Source: Trileptium ribeirensis
Taxonomy: Eukaryota > Nematoda > Enoplea > Enoplida > Thoracostomopsidae
Length of the DNA: 64,000 nucleotides
Assembly: GCA_030248225.1 (NCBI GenBank)
Contig: JASANE010028067.1
Coordinates: 41,546-105,545, forward strand
Direction of reading: 5' to 3'
In this document: in pieces, positions 10,540 through 22,166 of the stretch
Position numbering within the stretch: position 1 is the stretch's first letter
How the letters are laid out: every line of letters starts with the position of its first letter
Notes under the pieces: model-generated
Databases searched by the model: none
What the model was told of the DNA's origin: nothing
Seen by the model: the letters and a program-made list of their open reading frames with translations, nothing else
Translations under genes and position numbers: made by a program

Positions 10540-12430
10540 GAGGTTCCCATTGGTGGCCTCTATTATCAATTTCGTTGACTCTTCTCACAAGAATTTCGAC
10601 ACTCCATAATAATAACGTTAATGGCCAACTCTACGCGTCAGGGCTTGGGATATTCTCACCTGCAAGCCATGGCGTGCAGTCTTAGCCCATCCAGGCGGAC
10701 GAACATATCGCGCTTTCTAATCGAATAACACGGGAGGCGATGGTTAGTTTTGAAGCTTTTATTTCAGCGTTATGTACCATATAATGAGTTAGGGGCAACG
10801 CAATTTAGGACGCAGCAACATAATGAGGTAGCGGCACAAATAGTCGTTTTACCTGTGGCTCGACATGATTCTGGGTATGCGCACACCGAGGGGCTCAGAG
10901 CGAGTGCGGGCCCGACTAGACGGGGCATCAGAGATCACTGCCCATGCAATCCCCCAATTTTGGCGACGTGAGTCCAGCTACGGGTTCCGAAGCAGGAACC
11001 GATGCGCTTCGAAGTTCACTCCAGGTAGCGCGCGGCTCTACCGCTATTCGGGGAACTATAGGGTAGAATCCATCCGTCCTATAGGTTCTGGCGCTGGTCA
11101 GTCGAGCAAAGGTAAAAGGTCAGGAGCTAATGACAGGGTTTACATCATCCAGAGGACATCGGCTAATAGGAGCATAAAAATTAAAGCGTCAGGCATATAA
11201 ATTACATTGCTGCGGGTCATATACAAAGCAGTACAGGGTCATGTTACCAGTCGAATACGGTACAGATTGCTGCATAGTTAGAAACATCGAAGTATGGCAC
11301 ATAACAATGTACGGTGGTAATAATTTGAACAGTTATGGTACAACTCAGCACATAGATATCCACTTCAAAGCGAACACGTTATAGGTTGTCACACGATTGG
11401 CACCGCTTCGCTATTCAAGTATCCCTTCCAATTTTTACAAACCTCGAGTGATTCCTCTAAAACAACTTCCTAACCGGTTCTTCAGGAAGAACGTCCTGCA
11501 CCTACCTACGAACAGGAGGGCATGCACGAATTCGGTTTGACTTTTCACAAATGCTATCTTACTCCCACAACTCATAGATTTACCTGAGCAAATGCCGATC
11601 CACGCGCTAGGGTCTACCAGAAGCTAAGCAAGTTTGATTACTCGAATATGATAGCGGTAGCTATCAACAAGCTGAAGCGTTTACTGGTAGACGGTGAGGG
11701 CAACACGCAGCGGAATCTAAAGATGCTAGAGTGCAATTGAATTTATCTCAGGCAGCTCTCCACAAAGGGCGGCGAGTTCACGACTGGGCCTTGCCAGGAT
11801 GACACTAGAAATTGAGCGCAACCGAAGTGCTAATCGCGACTTTGTTTAACCCATAGACTTGAACGTAGAGTCGGCAAAAGTGAGAATGGGCGTGAAACAT
11901 ACTTGCCAGTTTGTGTGGTGTTCCAGGCTCACGAACACCCGATGATGCACATCTATGTCTGCATAGTACCTCCTATTTTCTGATAGACGGTCATAAATTC
12001 TCGGTCTGCTCTTGGTTTAAAATACTCTTTCGTCGAACTGTTTAACATACAGTATTGATAGCGGTACAAACGCTGTAATATCGTGTCAAACAGCAAGTGT
12101 AGTCAGCAAGAAGACAGCACTTTAATGATGAATTTTGAAAATAGTGCTCTTTATTCGACAAATGCATGTCAACTGACACCCAACGCCATCCCGGCAGAAG
12201 ATAGCAAATAATATGTGGTCTGTTGTACGCTACCATTTGGTTTTAACATAATATTTGAAATAAAACATCCGGACATAAAATCATAATCGCTAAAGAAATA
12301 CCACATGCAGTTTTATTGATGCATTGATATTGATAAATTTATTGCAACGCTGACCTCTGTCTATAGTTCGAAACAAACAATTTTAACAGGATGATCGTTT
12401 GCAGCAAAATTCAAAATTATCTCACTTATT
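10540..12430. other. Unassigned; possible body of the copy B element
   Basis: Mixed-composition, CpG-containing sequence with two modest plus-strand open stretches. One is at 10865-11200 (111 codons, Arg/Ser/Gly-rich); the other is about 11594-11740, coding-like in codon pattern. Neither matches a family I recognise. The 17-mer at 12022-12038 links this region to the end of copy A, suggesting the element reached at least that far. Confidence 0.3.
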
Positions 12431-12625
12431 TCTTGGCGGACCGGTTAGATCGAAAATTGCGAAATAAACCGCTCACACCTTCATACAGATAATTGATACA
12501 TAATACATAAATTATAAAATGGCCTAGGGTTAGTTGATGAAACAAATAGAGAAATTGCCAAAAGTTCATTAAATATATACTAAAACTATTCCATACAGTT
12601 TGCCGACAAATTATGTAGAACATTA
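12431..12625 (+). pseudogene. RT element remnant left of E2
   Basis: Translated on the plus strand with frameshifts, this sequence gives pieces resembling the region just before the fingers of L2/CR1-like RTs: a 'VDETNREIAKSS' stretch, then 'PYSLPTNYVEH' where the family has a '(D)PIPTWLLK'-like motif. The matching downstream part ('PVLTFIINSSL') begins on the other side of E2 at 19552. The match is weak residue by residue. The continuity across E2 makes it believable. Confidence 0.45.
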
Positions 12626-13073
12626 TGAGTCGTTTAAGATAAGTTCTGTGCACCGTGACGTAGCTGTTTCCCAATAGTATGCTATGACTGCTTGGGACAT
12701 TATAATAGTAAGCTCTGACTATTGCTCTTGTCCGTATTTACTTAGCTAGGCTTTGCGGACAAAAATGGCGTAACGGCCGAATCTGTTGGACAAACATGAG
12801 TGTCTCCCCTCACTGTTTTCACTAATAAATTTTTAAATTTGTTTTAAGCATGTGTATTTGACATAGACAGCAGTCACCGCAGTATAATCGTTGTATTTTA
12901 TTTATGAAAGCTTTACAGAGGAGTTCACTTTTGTGTGACATTGTGTTCTAAATCAACTAGTAGACGCCGTGGGCTTTATATTCGCTAAGCTATTTAAAAA
13001 ACCCTTGAAACTGTATTTTCGTGTTTTGTATCATTATACTGTTTTGTGTAGAAAAAGCAAAACGCGGTAGTTC

Positions 13074-14360
13074 GGGTCAGAGGTCCGAATGATAGTTGTT
13101 ACCCCATTTTAAGACCCTTAGCGAAGTTAAGGTTATTTTTATTTTAACTTCCGAATTTTTTCTCTGCTTGGCTTGATTTCATAATAAAATGATAAATTCC
13201 GATGCCGTTTTTTTAATTATGGTTTTGGTTGTGGAGTTATGGGGCTTTAGGGATGGCACAGTCGTGGTTCCTCGACCTTAAATTCAGAAATTTGTTCTGG
13301 CATATAGGCGGCTGAAAATTTACACTTGAGGGTTTCCGAGCTTTAAAAGCTCAATCCCGATGGTCCTTTTGCTTTGTGATTGATGTTTATATGGCTACGG
13401 CGGTATGGCGCCTCGTGGTTCGGGGTCAGAGGTTAAAATGATAGTTTTTACCCCATTGTAGGACCCTTAGCGAAAGCAAGATTATTTTTATTTTAACTTC
13501 CGAATTTTTTCTGTTTGGTTTGATTTCATAATAAAATGATAAATCCCGATGCCGCGTTTTTGCGATTAAGGCTCCGGTTGTGGGATTTGAGGCATGGCAC
13601 CCTCGTGGTTCCTCGACCTTAAATTCAGAAATTTGTTCTGACATATAGTATGCTTAAAAGTTACACTTGAGGGTTTCCGAGCTTTAAAAACTCAATCACG
13701 ATGGTCCTTTTGCTTTCTGATTGATGTTTCCATGGGTACGGGGGCATGGCGCCTCGTGGTTCGGGGTTAGAGGTCAAATTGATAGTTTTTACCCCATTGT
13801 AGGACCCTTAGCGAAAGCAAGATTATTTTTATTTTAACTTCCGAATTTTTTCTGTTTGGTTTGATTTCATAATAAAATGATAAATCTCGATGCCGCGTTT
13901 TTGCGATTAAGGCTCCGGTTGTGGGATTTGAGGCATGGCACCCTCGTGGTTCCTCGACCTTAAATTCAGAAATTTGTTCTGACATATAGGCGGCTGAAAA
14001 ACTACCTTTAAAAACTCAATCCCGATGTTCGCTTTGCTTTGTGATTGATGTTTCCCTGGCTACGGCGGTATGGCGCCTCGTGGTTCGGGGTCAGAGGTTA
14101 AATTGATAGTTTTTACCCCATTGTAGGACCCTTAGCGAAAGCAAGATTATTTTTATTTTAACTTCCGAATTTTTTCTGTTTGGTGTGATTTCATAATAAA
14201 ATGGGCCCAATGATAAATCCCGATGCCACGTTTTTGCGATTAAGGCTCCGGTTGTGGGATTTGAGGCATGGCACCCTCGTGGTTCCTCGACCTTAAATTC
14301 AGAAATTTGTTCTGACATATAGGCGGCTGAAAAGTTACACTTGGGGGTTTCCGAGCTTTG
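13074..14360. repeat. Left-arm tandem array, ~341 bp x 4
   Basis: The unit marker 'cggggtcagaggtt' recurs at 13074, 13423, 13764 and 14088 (spacings of about 349, 341 and 324). Each unit contains the run beginning 'cctcgaccttaaattcagaa'. Three units keep a minus-strand open frame of 72-75 codons pointing toward the left end. The first unit has lost it, so coding function is doubtful. Confidence 0.9.
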
Positions 14361-16019
14361 AATCGGCTTATCAATTTACAATACATGTTCAAAACATGCC
14401 ACGTTTTACGTTTTTAGCTTTCTGTTGATCGTTATTACCAGATATCGTATGCGTGATAATCATTGGCCAATAACGGGAGCTGGATGAAACTGCTTTTCTA
14501 CTTAATGTATATATGTAGTAGTGTGATTGAATTTGGGCGCTATTGTGTGATATCCACATATATCATATCGAGGTGTGCTATCGAGAGCTAATTAGCGGTG
14601 CACGCAAAAGGTGTAGGTGTACGTATTTCACTACGCTCTTCAATATCGATAAAATTATTAATTTTTTATGTTAAAATTAATCGATGTGTGTTTAGCTACC
14701 TGGATTTCATCAAAAATGTGCTATTAAAATATTGTTTTGGCAAAGCGCCTTCTCAACAAAAAGCATTAACATAGTACTGTTCATAAAAATTCCCACGAAC
14801 CAATGCGGAAAATTAAAGGCGGCAAGCCTCTCCACAAGTGGTTCATATGAGGCAGAATTTTCGAGGTGTTACCTCTAATCTACCTCAGTTGTATTTTGGC
14901 TTCCCTAGTACGTATAATAAACATAAATGGACATAACGGGAGCGGGGGATCAAGCACCATGAGGCATCTGACACCTTTATGGCGAAGCGATGAACCTCCT
15001 CCCTGAAGCTCTATACCACTGCCTTCCACTTTGCGCTGCGCACAAGGCATGTGGAAAATTTCAGCAAAATCAGTAGAAAATCGGCAAAAATTGTAGGTAA
15101 AATTGTCTAAAATTAGAAAAAATTTAGAGTTTCATAAAGTCTCGAAACTTTACCCTCTTGCACCGCCGCTAACCGGTTCATGGAATCATAAATTAATTTT
15201 ATGCATTTCTGACGTCAATTTTAGACCCCTATTTCAGATAGTCCGCCGTAATTCCGGCACCACTACTGTGATTAGTAATTGTGAGGTGGCAAACCCTTTA
15301 ATAATTAAAAGCGGTCAAAACGTTAGAAATAGGGACTTCGGCGTGAAATTGTTTAAAAGATAAGTATGGTTTTATCAGATTCTCTTCAAATCCCGGGTTT
15401 CATCGTTATCTGACATTCGTTTGCTGCAAGATGGAGGCCCACTTATTACAAAATAACAACTTTTGAAATAGCTGTACGTTATAGTAAATATTACAATATA
15501 CAATGTATATCTAACGAGAATGGTGCGAAACGGAAGACACCAAATGTTTTGCTTCAAAGGTAAGAGATTTGTGCTAAAAGCACGTTATGATTCAACACTA
15601 TTCTTGTTCAGCTTTCTATATATCCGTTCTTTAGTGCCGTTTACATAGTATCAGAAAAAATACAAGGTTATAAGGGTGAGAGGGCAAACCCTAGAGGCTG
15701 GGACTTATCATCAGAACTACGCGCCCTCCGCCCTTCTCAAGATACCCTGTTTGAACTCTACACCATCCCTCACTGCCCCATGCTCGCCGAAAGCGTGGCC
15801 AAACAGGATAAATGCGCCAGCCGGCCACTGAGAGATGTGCAGCGGATGGTATTGCGTCCAATTTTATTATGTTTACAATTAATTATACACTTTATTTAAA
15901 AGGTTAGCATCGTGTTTCAGTTAATACACGTACGATTTTAGATCTTCAAATCAATATATTGTACTGTACAAAAGCACATTGTAGCTTATGCGTGGAGGCA
16001 TAAATATTATGTTGAGGTA

Positions 16020-16358
16020 CTACATATTCATTGTCTTCTTGATGCATGTTTCGAGTCTTGGTCGTTTGCAAGGTCGAAGGATTATACGTCCAGCAACGTA
16101 TTGCGGCAGAAAGTTGTCGTCATCAATTTGTTCTGGTATATCGTTTGTTGACTTTAGAATGGTTGGTTTTAGTTCTGTGGCACGTAGAATACGAGAAATG
16201 ATGATCTTTCACAAACCTGAATTGTGCTGTTTTAAAAATTTTACGGCAGGCGTAACAGTAATTTCGATTCCAGTGAATATGTGAAGTTCCCATTCCAATT
16301 CAGGCCTGAATCGTAAACGACCAATTTCCAACCAAAAATATGAAAATTTATCAACAGT
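16020..16358 (-). pseudogene. Broken 112-codon frame in the E2 centre, possible protein remnant
   Basis: Reading the minus strand from 16358 to the stop at 16022-16020 gives 112 codons with one internal TGA (16211-16209). Codon pattern and composition look protein-coding. Segments include 'RFRPELEWELHIF', 'EITVTPAVKFLKQ', an acidic 'EQIDDDNFLPQY' stretch, and a basic 'CKRPRLET' run like a nuclear localisation signal near the C-terminus. No family is recognised. Its position in the spacer between the arms makes a remnant of an element-encoded (perhaps transposition) protein the natural guess. A 98-codon frame on the opposite strand is less coding-like. Confidence 0.4.
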
Positions 16359-16521
16359 TTATCAAATGTTTATTTAAAACTGTACTCTAAAACTGTTTAT
16401 ATATAAAGTCTCTTGGCATGCTGAAAGAGAGTTATTGACTGATGTCCGCTGCCTTAGATTTGCTGGCTTCGTTTATGTGCGACGAATGCGAAATTGTTTG
16501 TAAAAATTGGAGAAACTTTCT

Positions 16522-16522
<1 letters not shown>

Positions 16523-16568
<46 letters not shown>
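16523..16568. repeat. Poly(T) run of 46 bases
   Basis: An uninterrupted T run, followed by further short T runs at about 16588 and 16615. Read on the minus strand it would be a poly(A) tail, perhaps marking a retrotransposed RNA inserted in E2. No recognisable body adjoins it. Confidence 0.8.
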
Positions 16569-16570
<2 letters not shown>

Positions 16571-18149
16571 CCAAAGTGCCTTCTATTTTTTTTTTTTTAA
16601 TTTTCGTTTCGACATTTTTTTTTAATTTGTCAAAGGGTTTGCACCTCGGCAATTTACTGTATCACAGTTGCTATTATAATTTAGGTAGTTTGGGGGGAAG
16701 GAAATAATGTATTTTTAGGAGACCTGCTTTAGATAGGCAATTTCTAGAAGTAGTTGCCGGAAGTTACGGCAGTCTTGAATGTTGCGATTTCGAAAATGGT
16801 AAGTCATTAGTTGGCGAATTAGAAATAGGGGTCTGAGATTTGTTCTGAAAGATTAATCACATTGCGTAATACGATTGGTTAGATGAATAGTTTGTAGGTA
16901 TAATATATTAAGGTATAATATATTAAGGGGGATAAGTATATAATAATAGTGTTTTTTAAGATAAATGTAAAAAAGTGTGGGGAATGGGGGTTAATGTTTT
17001 ATTGTTTTATGTTTGTATATTATACCGTTATGTAATTTCGTTTTGGCATAGTTACAAAAGGAGGATATATAAAAAGTAATAAGAATAGTGTTTTATCTTA
17101 TTGTGCTTATAGCAAAATCTCTTCTAAATGGGAAAAATTTTTTTTGGTTGTTTTCATTTCGCAATTTCGTTAGATAAATTGTTTATATGTAATATTTTTA
17201 TAAGTAAGTATTTCAAAAGTTGTCATCTTTGTAATAAGTGGGCCTCCATCTTGAGAAAGGAATGTCGATAACGATGAACCGATTTGGGTTTGGAAGAAAG
17301 TTCTGCGTAAATTTTTCTTATCTTTTCAGACATTTCCGCCGAAGCCCCCCCACCAACCAACCCCAAACAAAACCAGCCCAAAACTTTATGCTCTAATTTT
17401 TTTTTGCTTTTTACCTCCAATTTTTGCCGATTTTCTATTATTTTGCTGAAATTTTCCACATGCCTTGTGCGCAGCGCAGAGTGGAAGGCAGTGGTATAAA
17501 GCTTCAGGGAAGAGGTTCATCGCTTCCGCCATAAAGGTGTTAATGCCTATGGTGCTTGATCCCCCGCTCCCGTTATGTCCATTTATGTTTATTATACGTA
17601 CTAGGGAAGCCAAAATACAACTGAGGTAGATTGGAGGTAACACCTCGAAAATTCTGCCTCATCTTAACCACCTGTGGTTAGGCTTGCCGCCTTTAATTTT
17701 CCGCATTAGTTCGTGGGAATTTTTATGAACAGTACTATGTTAATGCTTTTTGTTGAGAAGGCGCTTTGCCAAAATAATATTAATAGCACATTTTTGATGA
17801 AATCCAGGAAGCTATAAACACACATCGATCAATTTTTACATAAAAAACTAATAATTTTATCGATATTGAAGAGCGTAATGAAATATACGTACACCTACAC
17901 CTTTTGCGTGCACCGCTAATTAGCTCTCGATAGCATACCTCGATATGATATATGGGGATATCACACAATAGCGCCCAAATTCAATCACACTACTACATAT
18001 ATACATTAAGTAGAAAAGCAGTTTCATCCAGCTCCCGTTATTGGCCAATGATTATCACGCATACGATATCTGGTAATAACGATCAACAGAAAGCTAAAAA
18101 CGTAAAAAGTGGCATGTTTTGTACATGTATTGTAAATTGATAAGCCGAT

Positions 18150-19100
18150 TCACAGCTCGGAAACCCCCAAGTGTAACTTTTCAGCCGCCTATATGTCAAA
18201 ACAAATTTCTGAATTTAAGGTCGAGGAACCACGAGGGTGTCATGCCTCAAACCCCACAACCGGAGCCTTAATCGCAAAAACGCGGCATCGTAATTTATCA
18301 TTATATTATGAAATTAAACCAAACAGAGAAAAAGTTCGGAAATTAACATAAAAATGCTTGCTTTCGCTAAGGGTCCTACAATGGGGTAAAAACTATCATT
18401 TTAACCTCTGACCCCGAACCACGAGGCGCCATGCCCCCCCTACCCATGGAAACATCAATCACAAAGCAAAACGAACATCGGGATTGAGTTTTTAAAGCTC
18501 GGAAACCCCCAAGTGTAACTTTTCAGCCGCCTATATGTCAGAACAAATTTCTGAATTTAAGGTCGAGGAACCACGAGGGTGTCATGCCTCAAACCCCACA
18601 ACCAGAGCCTTAATCGCAAAAACGCGGCATCGTAATTTATCATTATATTATGAAATTAAACCAAACAGAGAAAAAGTTCGGAAATTAACATAAAAATGCT
18701 TGCTTTCGCTAAGGGTCCTACAATGGGGTAAAAACTATCATTTTAACCTCTGACCCCGAACCACGAGGCGCCATGCCCCCCTACCCATGGAAACATCAAT
18801 CACAAAGCAAAACGAACATCGGGATTGAGTTTTTAAAGCTCGGAAACCCTCAAGTGTAACTTTTCAGCCGCCTATATGTCAGAACAAATTTCTGAATTTA
18901 AGGTCGAGGAACCACGAGGGTGCCATGCCTCAAATCCCACAACCGGAGCCTTAATCGCAAAAACGCGGCATCGGGATTTATCATTTTATTATGAAATCAA
19001 TCCAAACAGAAAAAAATCGAAAGTTAAAATAAAAATAACCTTAACTTCGCCAAGGGTCCTAAAATGGGGTAACAACTATCATTCGGACCTCTGACCCGAA
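18150..19100. repeat. Right-arm tandem array, ~341 bp x 3
   Basis: Inverted counterpart of the left array, with unit spacings of 342 and 341 bp. The unit at 18876-19094 keeps the 72-codon frame, now on the plus strand, pointing toward the right end. The two inner units are stopped at about codon 52. The difference in copy number from the left arm shows unequal exchange or slippage after the arms formed, and argues against an assembly hairpin artefact. Confidence 0.9.
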
Positions 19101-19551
19101 CTACCGCGTTTTGCTTTTTCTATACAACACCGTATAAATAGTACAAAACACGAAAATACAGTTTCAAGGGTTTTTTAAATAGCTTAGCGAATATAAAGCC
19201 CCACGGCGTCTTCAGTTGATTTAGAACACAATGTCACACAAAAGTGAACTCCTCTGTAAAGCTTTCATAAATAAAATACAACCATTATACTGCGGTGACT
19301 GCTGTCTATGTCAAATACACATGCTTAAAACAAATTTAAAAATTTATTAGTAAAAAACAGTGAGGGGAGACACTCCTGTTTGTCCTACAGATTCGGCCGT
19401 TACGCCATTTTTGTCCGCAAAAGCCTAGCTAAGTAAATACGGACAAGAGCAATAGTCAGAGCTTACTATTATAATGTCCCAAGCAGTAAAAACATACCGT
19501 TGGGACACAGCTACGTCACGGTGCACACAACTTATCTTAAACGACTCATGA

Positions 19552-20940
19552 CCATTTTTGTCCAGTATTAACTTTTATTATCAATTCCTCCCTAACTCAA
19601 CAGGTATTCCCAACGTCAGAAAAATTAGCCATAGTAACACCGATACTTAAGTCTCCATCTGCGGATCCAAATCACTTTGCTAACCTCCGACCGATTTCTA
19701 ATTTATCATTTCTACCCAAGCTAATAGAAACTGCCGTATGTAATCAACTTTATGCTCACCTCGAGGCAAACCACCTGATTCCACCCCAGCAGTCGGCTTA
19801 TCGCAAAGGCTTCTCAACAGAGACAGTTCTCCTTCAAATATGCTCCCATATACGAGACAATATAGCCAGAAAAAGCGACATTGCTAGTATCGCTGGACCT
19901 CTCCGCAGCTTCTAACTTGATTGATCATCAGCTTTTACTCATTTGTTTGTGCAGCATTGGCATATCAAACACGTCGACCGAATGGTTTAAATCATACCTG
20001 AAAGATCGATCCTATTGCGTCACAATTGTTGATAAAACGTAGTTCGTGGTCAGAACCACCTGTGGTGTTCTCCAGGGAAGCGTTCTTGGCCCCTATTATT
20101 CAACATCTATATCGCGCCTGTAATTGACATTATAACAAATGCTGGGTTCAAAGCACACGCTTACGCCGATGACACAGTTTTACATATAGTTTGACGGTGG
20201 CCGCATAGCTGAAACTATTCGTTCCGCTGCGCTTTTAATGATTCCCCTTGGGGAATGGTTTGCGGACAACAAGTTGCGTCAAAATTATGCCAAAACTAAG
20301 TTAATCTACTTGAGCACTGTGAGCATCGTAGCGGGTGATTAAGTTATAAAACCTTCAAACTCAACTAAATTACTGGGTGTAACACTAGACTCGCGTATGA
20401 CATTTGACCATCATATAATAAACGTATCCCGAACAAGTATCCGGCAACTTAGCAAAATGTAGCGGTTACGTCCCAGACTGGACGATAATACTGCTCACAT
20501 GCTTATGCGAGTATTTCTTGTGTCTCTCTTGGATTATTACAACTCACTGTACTACCAGCTGCCAAATACACGACTTCGCCCACTTCAGATGTTACTACAC
20601 AGCGCCGCCAGATTTGTCTCCCGAAGCGGAATTCGAAAGCATATCACTCTAGTATTACATGGCCTGCACTAATTACCCTTAAAAAACGCATACTGTATAA
20701 AGTTTTAACTATAATTTTCAATGCTCTCGCTTCTGGAACGCCGCCACTGCTTAGAAGCATGGTGCAGTTGTCATCCATGTCCCGACTAGCTGTAGCCAAA
20801 TTCTTTGTATTGACGCTTGTCGGAGCGATAGTTTTCGATCCTTAGGTCTAATATCTTAGAATCTTCTTCCTAGCGACCTAAGAGATCTGAACGTAACTCG
20901 ACTACAATTCACGAGCAGACTGAAAACGCATTTATTTTGA
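19552..20940 (+). pseudogene. L2/CR1-like reverse transcriptase, decayed
   Basis: The plus-strand translation with several frameshifts and stops follows the RT of L2/CR1-type non-LTR elements. The order is 'PVLTFIINSSL', 'PILKSPSADPNHFANLRPIS', 'QSAYRKGFSTET', motif A as 'LDLSAASNLIDH' (normally FD where SN stands), motif B 'GVLQGSVLGP', motif C 'AYADDT' near 20160, then the C-terminal 'FTSRLKTHLF' ending about 20940. The 5' half (endonuclease) is missing. Its left edge coincides with the right end of E2, and the preceding RT sequence lies left of E2, so E2 inserted into this copy. It encodes no active enzyme. Confidence 0.9.
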
Positions 20941-20960
20941 CATTGTTCGTATTTATAAAA

Positions 20961-21020
20961 CGCGCCTATGTAACGTTTCTCGAAATAGGCGCGATATAAG
21001 TGTTTAGTATTATTATTATT
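20961..21020 (+). other. 3' hairpin and TATTATT tail of the L2-like element
   Basis: A perfect 9 bp stem (cgcgcctat / ataggcgcg) with a 15-base loop spans 20961-20993, followed by 'atataagtg' and a (TAT)n tail at 21008-21020. In L2-type elements such as eel UnaL2, a 3' stem-loop plus short tandem tail is what the RT recognises. The minus-strand element at 37980 has the same architecture. Confidence 0.75.
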
Positions 21021-21449
21021 CCAGTATCGTCGATGTTTTTGGTATTGTTCTGTGTCTCGTATTAATTGGATACGTCACAATTTTCGGCTGGGTTTAAGCA
21101 TTGTTGGCGGGAGTGTCAATTTTATTGAAAACAATCGCTCGCTTTCGATAAAGAATCATCTTATGCATACGTTTGAAGATGACGATATGCAAATTAAGCA
21201 ACGACTATCGATTTTAAGCTATACGAATAGAAATAGGTTTTTTTGTAATGATTGTGGAATTTTTGGGGTCACGAGAATTTTATGTTGGCTTTTCATTCGT
21301 TATTATGTAGGCATACGTACAATTAGAAACAATATCGCCTCATATTCGGAGTAGGTCGATGAAACTTCATTTAGTGGTATACAGTACACACCTACATTAT
21401 CTGCATAACAGAACAGATAGTGTCTGAGACACTATCAACATCTATAACG

Positions 21450-21746
21450 TGTAATTTTGCTTAGAGTTTTTGCTGACCGTGTCACGGACACCTTACACAA
21501 ACACATTACCTAAGGTCTGTAAATAGCAGTATGGTGTATCTGACACCAAATAAAATTTTGAAAAATTTTATGGTGTATTCTAAATCGTACCATTACCAAA
21601 TTCACATTACTACGCTAACTAAATATATCATCTCAAAATAATTTATAAAACACTATGGCGTCCAAGACATGGTACACTGGATGATATCAGAGACACCCGG
21701 GGTGGACAAACATTACATTTTAGTCCTTAATGACGTAAACACTACA
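21450..21746. mobile_element. MITE, relative of the 51682 element (one end clear)
   Basis: The right end reads 'tgacgtaaacactaca' followed by TTA, and matches the terminus of the 426 bp MITE at 51682-52107. Inside, 'gtccaagacatggta' and 'gagacacccggggtggacaa' match the reverse complement of that element's left part. The left boundary is not clear; the figure given is approximate. Confidence 0.5.
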
Positions 21747-22166
21747 TTAATGCAGTAAATTTTGTAACTTCAGAAACGTTATTCTAATCCTAATTTTAGC
21801 TCGCTTTTGCAAATGTTTCGAGTTTGTTCCGAATTATCAGAATCCACGCCCAAAGAACAACCCAATTTACACTCAAAATTCACATGCAAGTGCAAAATTT
21901 CAGGGGTATGGTCAGTATTAAATGCAAAAACAAATAGAAGAGCACGGTACAATGTTAAACAAATTTTAGCCAATCATAAATGTCACAGCACTACGTTAAA
22001 TCCCACGACCGGATTTTCTAAAAAAATACAAATATTTACACTGCCATGTGCACTGTAAAAACTTTACATATATCTTAATCACACATTCTAAGCACACTAC
22101 AGTTTAACCAATCGTTACACATCACACAGAATATAAATTAAATATAGATTAAACATATACTACCAA

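Larger units (their letters stand above)
15631..17049. other. Central non-repeated segment of E2
   Basis: About 1.4 kb not shared between the arms. It includes a GC-richer block at 15670-15850, a broken minus-strand open frame (16020-16358), a 46-base T run at 16523-16568, and short direct repeats of 'aggtataatatattaag' near 16896-16930. It is where an element-encoded gene would be expected. Confidence 0.6.
12626..19548. mobile_element. E2: 6.9 kb fold-back element with giant inverted arms
   Basis: The left arm (12626 to about 15630) and right arm (about 17050 to 19548) are inverted copies of each other, diverged by scattered substitutions and indels. Termini begin TGAGTCGTTTAAGATAAGTT and match E1's terminus at about 25 of 34 positions by eye, including the GTGCAC core. 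Subterminal GTCC/GGACA motifs are spaced as in E1. Outward flanking triplets are TTA (12623-12625) and TGA (19549-19551), a possible decayed 3 bp duplication. Each arm carries tandem ~341 bp units, four left and three right, so the arms differ in length by roughly one unit. Long arms with internal tandem repeats resemble Drosophila FB and Galileo elements, but no sequence kinship to those is claimed. Confidence 0.85.

Noticed and set aside
12426..12674. 82-codon minus-strand frame crossing the left end of E2
   Set aside because: It spans the E2 boundary, so it is an artefact of joining unrelated sequence; plus-strand RT similarity fits better.
15988..16284. 98-codon plus-strand frame in the E2 centre
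   Set aside because: The opposite strand over the same bases has better codon structure; this frame is probably its shadow.
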